The notes beneath the pieces are model-generated. The model was not told the origin of the DNA and made no database searches. It saw only the letters and a program-made list of their open reading frames with translations. A stretch of DNA of 64,000 nucleotides from WHSW01 sp963705955 (GTDB lineage: Bacteria > Actinomycetota > Thermoleophilia > Solirubrobacterales > 70-9): contig CAVPLH010000001.1 in assembly GCA_963705955.1 (NCBI GenBank), positions 186,001-250,000 on the forward strand. The letters run 5' to 3'. Shown here in pieces: positions 34,981 through 43,421 of this stretch. Positions within the stretch are counted from its first letter, which is position 1; every line of letters starts with the position of its first letter. Position numbers and translations under genes: made by a program.

Positions 34981-36096
34981 TCAGTCGCGGCGGCGGCGAC
35001 AGCGATAGAGCCTGACGCTCCCGTCGATCCCCTTCAGCCGCCGCGAGCCGGCGAACGACCAGTCGTAGGCGTCCTCGAGAGCATCGTGGACCTCCTCGAA
35101 TGCGAGCACGCTGCCCGGCCGGGCGATCGCCGTGATTCGGCTCGCGAGGTTGACGGGACGCCCGTACCAGTCGCCGCCCCTCGGGACCGCCTGTCCGAGC
35201 GCCACCCCCGCTCTGAGGCTGGGGAACGCATCACCCTCGGCGTCGGCCGACTCGACCAGCGTCAGCGCCGACTCGACCACCGGCGCCGGCTCCGGGCCGA
35301 CGATCATCGCGGCGTCACCGATCAGCTTCACCAGCCGCACCGGTGGCGCGACGGCGGCGGAGGCGAGCTCGCCGAGCCTTCCGGTGATCCGCCCGAGCTC
35401 GTCGAAATCGAGTCGCTCGCCGAGCTTCGTGAACTCGACCATGTCGGCGAAGCAGACGGTGACCTCGTCGGTCGTCGCGGCACGCCCCGAGGCGAGCTCG
35501 GCCTGGCCGAACGCGTCGTGGCGTATCTGCTCGCGGAGATGAAGCGCGAGCACGTGCGAGAGCGACGCGCCGATCAGCGGCAGGAACTCCTCGGTCGCGG
35601 CGGCGAAGCGGTGCGCGGCGTCGTACTCGGTGTCGCCCTCCCGCATGTACGCGTCGGCGATCAAGCGCCGGTTCGCCGCGGCGAGCTGCGACATCGTCAT
35701 CCCGAGCAGACGGGCGACCTCGAGCACCCCCTCGTCGGGCAGCCCGCCGTCGCGGAGCGCCTGAACCCGGCGCGCCGCCTCGACGTCCCGCTCGGTGTAG
35801 ATCCGCGCCTCGTCGGTCGGCAGCGCCATCCCCAACGCCCGCCACTGGCGCTCGAGGAACTCCTTCTCCATTCCGGCCCGCGTCGCAACCTCGGCCGCGG
35901 TGAGGCGCTCTCCCCCGCCGCTCAGGATCCGCTCCACCGGCAACAGCGCGAGCCGCTGCTCGGCGACCGCCCTGCGCAGCTCGTCGAGCGTCGCGCCGTC
36001 GGCGGCGAGCTCGCGAAGCAGCTTCAATCGGGCCTCTCGGGCCTCGCCCTCCACCCCCTCGAGCAGGCCCTCGGCTGCGAAGTCGGTCTCGGCCAT
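34981..36096 (-). CDS. Class III adenylate cyclase with N-terminal pH-sensor-type regulatory domain
   Basis: 371 residues. The N-terminal 190 residues (LTAAEVATRAGMEKEFLERQWRALG, ARIYTERDVEAARRVQALR) match the adenylate cyclase regulatory domain of Rv1264, an acid-sensing autoinhibitor. The cyclase domain has VCFADMVEFTKLGERL (metal Asp), VRLVKLIGDAAMIV (substrate Lys and second metal Asp) and GRPVNLASRITA (transition-state Asn/Arg). ATG 36096 gives MAETDFAAEG. It makes cAMP, probably under pH or metabolic control. No CRP-like protein is in the window. Confidence 0.92.
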   Translation of the reverse strand: MAETDFAAEGLLEGVEGEAREARLKLLRELAADGATLDELRRAVAEQRLALLPVERILSGGGERLTAAEVATRAGMEKEFLERQWRALGMALPTDEARIYTERDVEAARRVQALRDGGLPDEGVLEVARLLGMTMSQLAAANRRLIADAYMREGDTEYDAAHRFAAATEEFLPLIGASLSHVLALHLREQIRHDAFGQAELASGRAATTDEVTVCFADMVEFTKLGERLDFDELGRITGRLGELASAAVAPPVRLVKLIGDAAMIVGPEPAPVVESALTLVESADAEGDAFPSLRAGVALGQAVPRGGDWYGRPVNLASRITAIARPGSVLAFEEVHDALEDAYDWSFAGSRRLKGIDGSVRLYRCRRRRD

Positions 36097-36122
36097 CTGC
36101 AGCCGCCCATTCTCTTGGTTCC

Positions 36123-36128
36123 TACAAT
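36123..36128 (+). promoter_or_regulatory. -10 box TACAAT, predicted leaderless promoter of the Lon-N protein gene
   Basis: TACAAT ends 7 nt before the ATG at 36136. The whole gap to the divergent cyclase start is 39 bp, too short for a conventional leader on the plus strand. Confidence 0.55.
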
Positions 36129-36135
36129 TGACGGT

Positions 36136-36783
36136 ATGGACGCCGACGGCGTCGAGCTGCCGATCTTCGAGCTGCCCCTTGTGCTGCTCCCCGGCGAGCT
36201 CCTGCCGCTGCACATCTTCGAGGAGCGCTACAAGCGGATGATCGCCCGCTGCGTCGACGACGGTGAGCCGTTCGGGATCGTCTTTCGCGACGACGAGGGT
36301 GGCGCCCGCCGGGTCGGCTGCGAAGCGCGGGTGACCGAGGTCACCGAGCGCTTCGACGACGGGCGCCTCAACATCCTGGTCACCGGCGAGCGGCCGTTCC
36401 GGGTGCTCGACCGCTTCGACTCCGCCGACTACCCCGCCGGCGAGGTGGCGCCCGTCGAGCCCGGAGGCACCGAGGGCGAGACCGGGGTGGTCGACGCCGC
36501 GAGCGAGGCCCGAGAGGCGTTCGCCGAGCTCGTCCGCAGGGTCGGCGGTGAGGAGCCGGAGCGCGCCGAGCTCGAGGCGACCGATTCGTACGGGATCGCC
36601 GCCAGGGTCGAGCTGCCGTCGGAGACGAAGCAGCAGCTGCTCGAGCTGCGCTCCGAGCCGCGCCGGATGGAGGTGCTCGCCGCGGCCCTGCAGGCGCTCG
36701 TCCGCGCCGTCGCCCGCTCGCGCGAGATCGCCGAGCGCGCGAAGATGAACGGCAAGGTGATCATCGCCGACGTCGAGGACTAG
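36136..36783 (+). CDS. Lon N-terminal substrate-binding domain protein
   Basis: 215 residues of the stand-alone LON substrate-binding domain without ATPase or protease: ELPIFELPLVLLPGELLPLHIFEERYKRMI at the N-terminus, FGIVFRD, a GCEARVTEV strand pair, and a helical C-terminus. Such proteins are widespread in actinobacteria with unknown function, perhaps protein-quality adaptors. Its stop is 3 bp from the convergent ggt stop. Leaderless start predicted. Confidence 0.9.
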   Translation: MDADGVELPIFELPLVLLPGELLPLHIFEERYKRMIARCVDDGEPFGIVFRDDEGGARRVGCEARVTEVTERFDDGRLNILVTGERPFRVLDRFDSADYPAGEVAPVEPGGTEGETGVVDAASEAREAFAELVRRVGGEEPERAELEATDSYGIAARVELPSETKQQLLELRSEPRRMEVLAAALQALVRAVARSREIAERAKMNGKVIIADVED

Positions 36784-36786
36784 CCG

Positions 36787-38271
36787 CTAGGCCTCCGCCA
36801 CGGCCCCGCCGCGGCGCGGGTCGCCGGCACCGCGAAGCCTTCCGGACCCGGGGTCGCGGGAGACCGCGTGGACGCCGCCGAAGAAGACGTTGCGCGCCGG
36901 CCAGCGGACGACCTCGTATCCGCTTCGCTCGAGCCGACCGAGGGCGGCCTCGTCGACGCCGGGCTCGGCCTGGACCGCGCCGTCCTCGTAGTGGACCCGC
37001 GGGGCGACCACCGCAGCCCGAACCTCGAGGCCGTCGCCGAGCATGCGGACGATCGTCTGCAGGATCGCGGAGCGGATCCGGTTCGAGCCGCCGCTGCCGA
37101 GCCCGACCTCGATGCCGCCCTCGCCGAGGACCACGGTCGGCGACATCATCGACGGCATCCGGCGGCCCGCCGAGTGGCGATGGAAGCCGAACGGGTTCAG
37201 GTCCTCCTCGCCGAGCATGTTGTTGAGGTGGACGCCGGTCGCCGGCACGACGAGCCCCGAGCCGGTGCCGTTCGAGCAGGTGACGCTCGCGCAGCGGCCC
37301 TCGCCGTCGACGGCGGTGATATGCGTCGTCGAGCCGAGCCGGTCGGCGGCGAGGAACCGCTCCCCGAAGCCGTCCTCGTAGAGCCCGGAGAGGAACTCCT
37401 CCGACCGTGCCTCCTGCGCGGCTCTCATCGCTGCGACGATCTCGTCGATCCGGCAACGGGGCTCGCGCGCGAGCAGCTCGAGCGCGTAGGCGATCAGGAT
37501 CCCGCCCGAGGACGGGGGCGGGTTGGTGAGCACCTCGCGGCCCGCGAAACGGGCGCTGACCGGCTCGCGGTGAACCGGTTGGTAGGCGGCGAGGTCGGCG
37601 GTACCGAGCGTCCCGCCGCGCTCCAGCACCCAGTCCGAGAGCGCGGTCGCCACCTCGCCACGGTAGAACGGCTCGGCGCCCTCGGCTCCGAGCCGCTCGA
37701 GCGCGTCGCCGAGCTCGGTGAACCGGAACAGGTCGCCCTCGCGGAGCAGCGCGCCGTCTGGCGCGTAGATCGCCCGTGCCTCCTCGTAGTGGGTCAGGAT
37801 CGGCTCGAGGATGCGGATGAAATAGGCCTGCTCGTCGTTGATCGTGACGCCCTCGCGCGCCAGCCTCGACGCCGGCGCTGCAAGCTCCGCGAGCGTCATC
37901 GTGCCGAACCTGCGCAACGCCTCCTCGACGCCCGCAGGGACTCCCGGCACGCCGCAGGACGCCGCGCCGACGTGGAAGATCTGGGACGACTCGGGCGTGA
38001 AGTGGACCGGGATCGGCACCAGCTCGGAGCTGCGCCGCCGGCCGTCGATTCCGGGGGCGACGACGAAGAAGTCGAGCACCACCGCCTCGGAGCCCGTGTG
38101 GACGAGCATGTACCCGCCCGCTCCGAGTCCCGTCAACGGGCTCTCGGTGACGAACGACGCCATCGCCGCGGCGACCGCGGCGTCGACCGCGTTGCCGCCC
38201 TCGCGGAGCGCTGCCGCGCCGGCCTCGGCGGTGAGCGGGTGTCCCGCAGCGACGACGCCGCGCGAGCTCAT
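36787..38271 (-). CDS. ggt: Gamma-glutamyltransferase (Ntn-hydrolase)
   Basis: 494 residues. Self-processing Ntn-hydrolase that cleaves gamma-glutamyl bonds of glutathione-like thiols or related conjugates. GGNAVDAAVAAA near 25-37, SPLTGLGAGGYMLVH near 44, PPPSSGGILIAYALELL, the processing site with nucleophile Thr315 in GSTTHITAVD, and NNMLGEEDLNPF and MMSPTVVL downstream. There is no signal peptide, so unlike the E. coli enzyme it may be cytosolic. Actinobacteria often use mycothiol or ergothioneine, so its substrate is open. Confidence 0.93.
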   Translation of the reverse strand: MSSRGVVAAGHPLTAEAGAAALREGGNAVDAAVAAAMASFVTESPLTGLGAGGYMLVHTGSEAVVLDFFVVAPGIDGRRRSSELVPIPVHFTPESSQIFHVGAASCGVPGVPAGVEEALRRFGTMTLAELAAPASRLAREGVTINDEQAYFIRILEPILTHYEEARAIYAPDGALLREGDLFRFTELGDALERLGAEGAEPFYRGEVATALSDWVLERGGTLGTADLAAYQPVHREPVSARFAGREVLTNPPPSSGGILIAYALELLAREPRCRIDEIVAAMRAAQEARSEEFLSGLYEDGFGERFLAADRLGSTTHITAVDGEGRCASVTCSNGTGSGLVVPATGVHLNNMLGEEDLNPFGFHRHSAGRRMPSMMSPTVVLGEGGIEVGLGSGGSNRIRSAILQTIVRMLGDGLEVRAAVVAPRVHYEDGAVQAEPGVDEAALGRLERSGYEVVRWPARNVFFGGVHAVSRDPGSGRLRGAGDPRRGGAVAEA

Positions 38272-38304
38272 GGTGGTGCCGCGCGGTTGGCGCTCCCCGG
38301 GCGC

Positions 38305-39810
38305 TCAGCCGCCAGGGACGTACTCGGGCACGTCGAGATCGAAGTCGCGGGAACGCGACTCGGGTCGCTTCGCGGGACGACGCTCGGCCGGGCGCCGGCT
38401 CGACACCTCGGGCGCGCCGATCGCGCGACGCTCGCCGCTGCGCGACCGGTCCGCGGGCCGGGTGCGCTCGTCGAAGCGGGTGGCGATCACGGTGATCCAG
38501 ACCTCGTCGTCGATCGAGTCGTCGAGATTCGCGCCGAAGATGATGTTCGCGTCCGGGTGGGCCGCCTCCTGGACGATCTTCGCGGCCTCGGAGACCTCGA
38601 GCAGGGTCAGCTCGGGTCCGCCGGTGATCGAGAGCAGGATCGAACGCGCCCCGTCGACGGAGGTCTCGAGCAGCGGCGAGGAGACCGCGCTCTCCGCGGC
38701 GCGGACGGCGCGGTTGTCGCCGGCGCCCATCCCGATCCCGAGCAGGGCGTGGCCCGCGTCGCGCATCGTCGTCCGAACGTCGGCGAAGTCGAGGTTGATC
38801 ATCCCGGGGAGCGTGATCAGCTCGGAGATGCCCTGGACACCCTGCCGGAGGACATCGTCGGCGACCTGGAAGGCCTCCATCATCGTGGTCGTCTTCGCGA
38901 GCACGGTGAGCAGGCGCTCGTTCGGGACCACGATCAGCGTGTCGACCTCGGAGCCGAGCGCCCGAACGCCGTCCTCGGCCTGGCTGCTGCGCCGCGATCC
39001 CTCGAACTTGAACGGCTTCGTGACGATCCCGACGGTGAGCGCGCCGACGTCCCGGGCGAGCCGGGCGATCACCGGCGCCGCGCCGGTCCCGGTGCCGCCG
39101 CCCGCACCGCAGGTGACGAAGACCATGTCCGAGCCCTTGAGCAGCCGCTTGATCTTGTCCTGCTCCTCGAACGCCGCTCGATAGCCGAGCTCCGGCTTCG
39201 AGCCGGCTCCGAGGCCCCGGGCGACGCCGCTGCCGAGGTGAACCGTGACGTCGGCGTTCGACTGTTGCAGCGATTGCAGGTCTGTGTTGACCGCGAGGAA
39301 CTCGACCCCCGAGATGCCGGCGTCGACCATCCGGTTGATCGCGTTGACGCCCGCCCCGCCGACGCCGACGACGCGGATCACAGGCTGATGGGGGGTCGGC
39401 TCGCCGGAGCCGAAGTCACCGCGGAAGCTCGGCTCGTCGCGGCCGTAGGTGGGGCCCTCGACGTCGAGGGCGTCGTCGCTGAAGATCCTCGAGAGGCGCT
39501 CCTTCGCCTCCGGCGGGGACGATGGCGGCGCGTCGTCCTCGACCCGATAAGCCCGCACGTCGGGCTCGCTCGACTGCGGCTCGGATGCCCGCGTCTCGTC
39601 GTCGGACTCGGCGTGGTCGAACGGCGCCTGGCGCTCGGGCTCGCGGCCGGCCGGCGCCTCGGCGGGCTCCTCCTTGAGCACCCGCGTCTCGTCGGACGCC
39701 TCGGGGTCCTTCGACGAGCGGGCCTCGGGCGGATCCTCGGGGTCGACCGTGGAGCGGAAGAGATCGGCGAGCGGGCCCTCTCGCATGCTCGCCCGCTTAC
39801 GGCGCGCCAT
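38305..39810 (-). CDS. ftsZ: Cell division GTPase FtsZ with about 130-residue N-terminal extension
   Basis: 501 residues. Residues 1-140 are acidic, Pro/Ser/Glu-rich and probably disordered; ordinary FtsZ has about 10 residues there. The core follows: VIRVVGVGGAGVNAINRM, the tubulin signature CGAGGGTGTGAAPV, and T7 loop NLDFADVRTTM that activates GTPase of the neighbouring subunit. A short linker leads to the C-terminal peptide FDLDVPEYVPG, which would bind FtsA/SepF-type partners. It overlaps the parA stop by 14 bp instead of lying in a dcw cluster. Confidence 0.95.
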   Translation of the reverse strand: MARRKRASMREGPLADLFRSTVDPEDPPEARSSKDPEASDETRVLKEEPAEAPAGREPERQAPFDHAESDDETRASEPQSSEPDVRAYRVEDDAPPSSPPEAKERLSRIFSDDALDVEGPTYGRDEPSFRGDFGSGEPTPHQPVIRVVGVGGAGVNAINRMVDAGISGVEFLAVNTDLQSLQQSNADVTVHLGSGVARGLGAGSKPELGYRAAFEEQDKIKRLLKGSDMVFVTCGAGGGTGTGAAPVIARLARDVGALTVGIVTKPFKFEGSRRSSQAEDGVRALGSEVDTLIVVPNERLLTVLAKTTTMMEAFQVADDVLRQGVQGISELITLPGMINLDFADVRTTMRDAGHALLGIGMGAGDNRAVRAAESAVSSPLLETSVDGARSILLSITGGPELTLLEVSEAAKIVQEAAHPDANIIFGANLDDSIDDEVWITVIATRFDERTRPADRSRSGERRAIGAPEVSSRRPAERRPAKRPESRSRDFDLDVPEYVPGG

Positions 39811-41113
39811 TCGTCAGTACCTCCTGGGCCAGCGCCCGGTAGTAGTCGGCCGCGTTGCCCTTGGGATCGTACTTCAGGACGCTGGCTCCACGAACGGGCG
39901 CCTCCGCGAACTTGATCGCCTTGCGGATCCTCGACTTGAAGACGAGCTCGCCGAAGTTCTCCTCGAGGATCTCGACGGCCTCCTTGGCGTGAACCGTGCG
40001 AGCGTCGAGCATCGTCGGCAGGATGCCCTCGATCTCGACTCTCGGATTGAGGTTCTCCTGGATCATCTCGAGCGTGTTCTGGAGCTGCAGCAGCCCCCGC
40101 ATCGACAGGTACTCGCACTGGACCGGAACGATCACCTTGTCGGACGCGGTGAGCGCGTTGATGGTCAACAACCCGAGGCTCGGAGGCGTGTCGATGCAGA
40201 CGAAGTCGTAGTCCTCGGCGACCACCGAGAGCGCCTTCTCGAGCGAGCGCTCGCGGCCGATCTGGGTCGACATCGCGATCTCCGCCCCGGCGAGGTCGAT
40301 CGAGGCGACCGCGATGTCGATCTCGCGCTCGTGGACCACTTCGCGGATCGGGATGTGGTGGACGAGGACGTCGAACATCGACTTCTCGACCTTGTCGGGA
40401 TCGATTCCCTGGCTCATCGTCAGGTTGCCCTGAGGGTCGAGGTCGACGCAGAGGACCCGGTGGCCGGACTCGGCGAAGGCGACGGCGAGGTTGAGGGTCG
40501 TCGTCGTCTTCGCGACGCCTCCCTTCTGGTTCGCGAAGCTGATCACCTTGGCGCGCCGGGCCGCGTCGCCGTCGCCGTCGGCTTCGCCGCTCGAGGCCTG
40601 CGGGACGCGGCGCGGGGCGATCGCCTGGCTGGCGGTGATCCGCACCTCCTCATCCTCCTGCGGCTCGGGAACCGGGCTCACCGGGACGCGGCTCGCCACG
40701 GGCCCGGGCGCCGCAACGGTCGGCTCGCTCGGCTCGGGGGACTCCGGTGCCGGGGCGCTCGGTCCGTCGCCCGGGAACGGGTTCAGCGGATCGATCCTGG
40801 CCGCATCCGGCTCGCCGACCGGCTCCGTCGGCTCGGCGCTCACCGGCTCGGTCGGCGCCGGCTCCGGTGACGGCGGGGCGGAAACGCTCGCTTCCGGCTC
40901 GGTCGGCGCCGGCTCCGGTGACGGCGGGGCGGGGACGCTCGCCTCCGGCTCGCTCGGGGGCGCCGGCGGGGTCGTCTGTGGCGCGGGCATCTCGGGCTCG
41001 GGCGCGACGGCCTGCGGCTCGGCCACGTCGGCGTCGCCGTTTCGCGTGTAGGAACCCCTGAGGTCCGCCTTTCGATCTTTTCCGGATCGCGATCCGCGGC
41101 TGAAAAATCCCAT
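39797..41113 (-). CDS. parA: ParA-type ATPase with about 188-residue Pro/Glu-rich N-terminal extension
   Basis: 438 residues. The ATPase begins at about 188: VISFANQKGGVAKTTTTLNLAVAFAE (deviant Walker A with the signature Lys), VLCVDLDPQGNLT (A'), FVCIDTPPSLGLLT (Walker B). Residues 1-187 are low-complexity Pro/Glu/Ala with two tandem 17-residue copies of a SVxAPPSPEPAPTEP unit. It may position the divisome or segregate DNA; no parB is adjacent, and direct overlap with ftsZ suggests a MipZ/PldP-like positioning role (inference). ATG start; AATAGT lies 8 nt upstream. Confidence 0.93.
   Translation of the reverse strand: MGFFSRGSRSGKDRKADLRGSYTRNGDADVAEPQAVAPEPEMPAPQTTPPAPPSEPEASVPAPPSPEPAPTEPEASVSAPPSPEPAPTEPVSAEPTEPVGEPDAARIDPLNPFPGDGPSAPAPESPEPSEPTVAAPGPVASRVPVSPVPEPQEDEEVRITASQAIAPRRVPQASSGEADGDGDAARRAKVISFANQKGGVAKTTTTLNLAVAFAESGHRVLCVDLDPQGNLTMSQGIDPDKVEKSMFDVLVHHIPIREVVHEREIDIAVASIDLAGAEIAMSTQIGRERSLEKALSVVAEDYDFVCIDTPPSLGLLTINALTASDKVIVPVQCEYLSMRGLLQLQNTLEMIQENLNPRVEIEGILPTMLDARTVHAKEAVEILEENFGELVFKSRIRKAIKFAEAPVRGASVLKYDPKGNAADYYRALAQEVLTNGAP
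40845..40946 (-). repeat. 51-bp tandem duplication within parA
   Basis: Two copies of a 51-bp unit (40845-40895 and 40896-40946) that I count as identical at 48 positions. They encode the Pro/Glu-rich 17-residue units of the ParA linker. In-frame, so copy-number change would lengthen or shorten the linker without breaking the gene. Confidence 0.85.
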
Positions 41114-41270
41114 CGTTCGCGACTATTCGCACACGCACGGTCCTTTCCTTCCCCTGCAGCGGTTCCGGCTTCACGGTGTGCCGCCGCGGGTACGATCCGC
41201 CGGATGAGGGGTCCGGGCCAGGGTCATCCGATCGACACGGTGATCGAGCCCGTGGCGGCAACCATCTGAG

Positions 41271-42197
41271 GTGTCGGCGCTGCTCGACAAGCGGCTCGTG
41301 ATCGTCACCGGCAAGGGCGGGGTCGGCAAGTCGACCGTCGCGCTCGCCCTCGGCCTCGAGGCGGCGCGGCGGGGCAAGCGCACGATCGTCTGCGAGGTCT
41401 CCTCTCAGGAGCATCTCTCGCACGTCTTCAACCGCGCCGAGGTCGGCTACCACGAGGTCGAGATGGCGGACGATCTGTGGGCGATCTCGATCGACCCCGA
41501 TGAGTCGATGCGCGAGTACGTGCTCCTGCAGGTCAAGGTCCGAGCGATGCGCGACCTGCTCTTCCGTTCGCGGGTCTTCACCTACCTGGCCGCCGCGACC
41601 CCGGGTCTCAAGGAGCTGGTGACGATCGGGAAGATCTGGGAGCTGGCGCTCGACGACCGCAAGGTGAAGACCGGGCACACCTACGACCTCGTGATCGTCG
41701 ACGCCCCGGCCACCGGTCACGGGGTCGGGTTCCTGCAGACGCCGCGGACGTTCGCGAACGTGGCCCGGGTCGGGCCGCTGAGACAGCAGACGGAAACGCT
41801 CGACCGGTTCGTCCGCGACCCGGAACGGACCGGCGTCGCGCTCGTCGCGATGCCGGAGGAGATGCCCGTCAACGAGGCGGTGATGCTCGAGCAACGGCTC
41901 GCCTCGGAGGTCGGGGTCGAGGTCGACCACGTGTTCTGCAACGCCCTCTACCCGGAGCGCTTCAGCGACTCCGAGACGGGGCGGATCGAGCGGCTCGCCG
42001 CGGACGGCGACGATTCGCTCGTCCGCGCCGCGTGCCGGGCGGCGGTGACCCAGAGCCGCCGCGCACGGGCCCAGCGCGAACAGCTGGCCCGGCTCGAGGA
42101 ATCGTGCAGGGCGCCGATCACGACGCTCCCCTACCTGTTCTCCCCCGAGATCGGGCGGAATCAGATCGGCGAGCTGGCTGCGAGGCTGCGTCGCTGA
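41271..42197 (+). CDS. ArsA/Get3-like ATPase, first of tandem pair
   Basis: 308 residues. LVIVTGKGGVGKSTVALALGLEA (Walker A), TIVCEVSSQEHLSHVF, DLVIVDAPATGHGVGFL (switch II). No As(III)-binding Cys cluster is apparent and no arsB/arsD nearby, so arsenic export is unlikely. The pairing with a second ArsA-like gene matches Rv3679-Rv3680 (BagA/BagB) of mycobacteria, which form a complex of unclear transport or metabolic role. GTG start; TGATG overlap with the next gene. Confidence 0.88.
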   Translation: MSALLDKRLVIVTGKGGVGKSTVALALGLEAARRGKRTIVCEVSSQEHLSHVFNRAEVGYHEVEMADDLWAISIDPDESMREYVLLQVKVRAMRDLLFRSRVFTYLAAATPGLKELVTIGKIWELALDDRKVKTGHTYDLVIVDAPATGHGVGFLQTPRTFANVARVGPLRQQTETLDRFVRDPERTGVALVAMPEEMPVNEAVMLEQRLASEVGVEVDHVFCNALYPERFSDSETGRIERLAADGDDSLVRAACRAAVTQSRRARAQREQLARLEESCRAPITTLPYLFSPEIGRNQIGELAARLRR

Positions 42198-43351
42198 TGT
42201 CGAGCATCCCGGAATTGCTGGAGGGCAAACGGATCTGCATCTGCGCCGGGTCGGGCGGGGTCGGCAAGACGACCACCGCGGCGGCGATCGCCGCCGGAAT
42301 GGCCGCGCGGGGCAAGCGCGTCGCGGTGCTGACGATCGACCCGGCGAAGCGGCTCGCCGACTCGCTCGGCCTTCCCGAGCTCGGCAACATCGAGCGTCGC
42401 GTCGACCCCGAGCTGTTCGCGGACAACGGCGTCGAAGCCGGCGACGGCGAGCTGTGGGCGATGATGCTCGACGCGAAGCAGACGTTCGACGAGGTGATCC
42501 GGGAGCACGCGCCGGACGCCGAGACCCGCGACCGGATCCTCTCGAACCGCATCTACCAGCAGCTCTCCGCGGCGCTCGCAGGCTCGCAGGAGTACATGGC
42601 GATGGAGAAGCTGTTCGAGATCCATGCCGAGAACCGCTACGACCTGCTCGTCCTCGATACGCCGCCGTCGCGCGACGCCCTCGACTTCCTCGACGCCCCG
42701 AAGCGGCTCACCCAGTTCATCGAGGGGCGGGCTCTGCAGGTGTTCATGGCGCCAACCGGCTTCGGGATGAGGTTCTTCGGGCGCGGCGCCTCGCTGATGT
42801 TCTCGATCCTGCGGCGGATCACCGGGGTCGACCTGCTCCAGGACCTGGCCGAGTTCTTCCAGGCGTTCAGCGGCATGGTCGGGGGCTTCCGCGACCGGGC
42901 GCGGCGCGTCAACGAGCTGCTCGCCGACCCACAGACCTCATTCCTGGTCGTCTGTGGACCCGAGGGAGAGCCGATCTCGGAGGCGGTGTACTTCCATCGC
43001 AAGCTGATCGAGGCCGAGATGCCGTTCGGCGGCGTGATCGTCAACAAGGTCCACTACGAGGGCAGGTTCGCCGGCGCCGGCGAGCTCGATCCGTCCGAGC
43101 TCGCCGCAAGCCTCGATGACGACGCCGGGCTCGCCGAGCGGGTGATCTCGAACTTCGAGGACTTCCAGGTGCTCTCGGAGCGCGACCGCCGCAACGTCGC
43201 CAGGCTCGCCGGCGAGATGGGCACCGAGGCCGTGATCGAGGTCCCGTTCCTCGACGCCGACGTTCACGACCTCGCCGGGCTGATGGAGGTCAACCGCTAC
43301 CTGTTCGCGTCGGGCAGCGAGGAGCGGACCCGGATCGCCGAATCCGTTTGA
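42197..43351 (+). CDS. ArsA/Get3-like ATPase, second of tandem pair
   Basis: 384 residues. ICICAGSGGVGKTTTAAAIAAG (Walker A lacking the signature Lys of GKGG), VAVLTIDPAKRLADSLGL, DLLVLDTPPSRDALDFLD (switch II), and a C-terminal VIVNKVHYEGRF segment. The longer insert (residues 170-230, RALQVFMAPTGFGMRFFGRG) is amphipathic and could contact a membrane or tail-anchored client. ATG shares its A with the previous TGA. A strong hairpin follows the stop. Confidence 0.88.
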   Translation: MSSIPELLEGKRICICAGSGGVGKTTTAAAIAAGMAARGKRVAVLTIDPAKRLADSLGLPELGNIERRVDPELFADNGVEAGDGELWAMMLDAKQTFDEVIREHAPDAETRDRILSNRIYQQLSAALAGSQEYMAMEKLFEIHAENRYDLLVLDTPPSRDALDFLDAPKRLTQFIEGRALQVFMAPTGFGMRFFGRGASLMFSILRRITGVDLLQDLAEFFQAFSGMVGGFRDRARRVNELLADPQTSFLVVCGPEGEPISEAVYFHRKLIEAEMPFGGVIVNKVHYEGRFAGAGELDPSELAASLDDDAGLAERVISNFEDFQVLSERDRRNVARLAGEMGTEAVIEVPFLDADVHDLAGLMEVNRYLFASGSEERTRIAESV

Positions 43352-43363
43352 GTCAAGGCCGAA

Positions 43364-43386
43364 GCCACCGAGCGATGCTCGGTGGC
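43364..43386 (+). terminator. Hairpin between convergent genes
   Basis: GCCACCGAGC (43364-43373), loop GAT, GCTCGGTGGC (43377-43386): a perfect 10-bp stem 12 bp past the ArsA-like stop and 36 bp from the convergent stop. No long T-run; it may serve both directions. Confidence 0.7.
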
Positions 43387-43421
43387 CTGGCCTGCTCTTC
43401 CTGGGGTGATCGGAGGAAGTC

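Noticed and set aside
36868..39915. 1015-codon open frame on the plus strand across ggt and ftsZ
   Set aside because: It is antisense to two genes with complete catalytic motifs; the composition is Arg/Asp/Leu-rich with no domain, the expected shadow of GC-rich codon usage.
41271..43351. Arsenite-export ATPase (arsA) annotation
   Set aside because: No arsenite-binding Cys set, no arsB, arsD or arsR nearby; the tandem arrangement fits BagA/BagB-like ATPases better.
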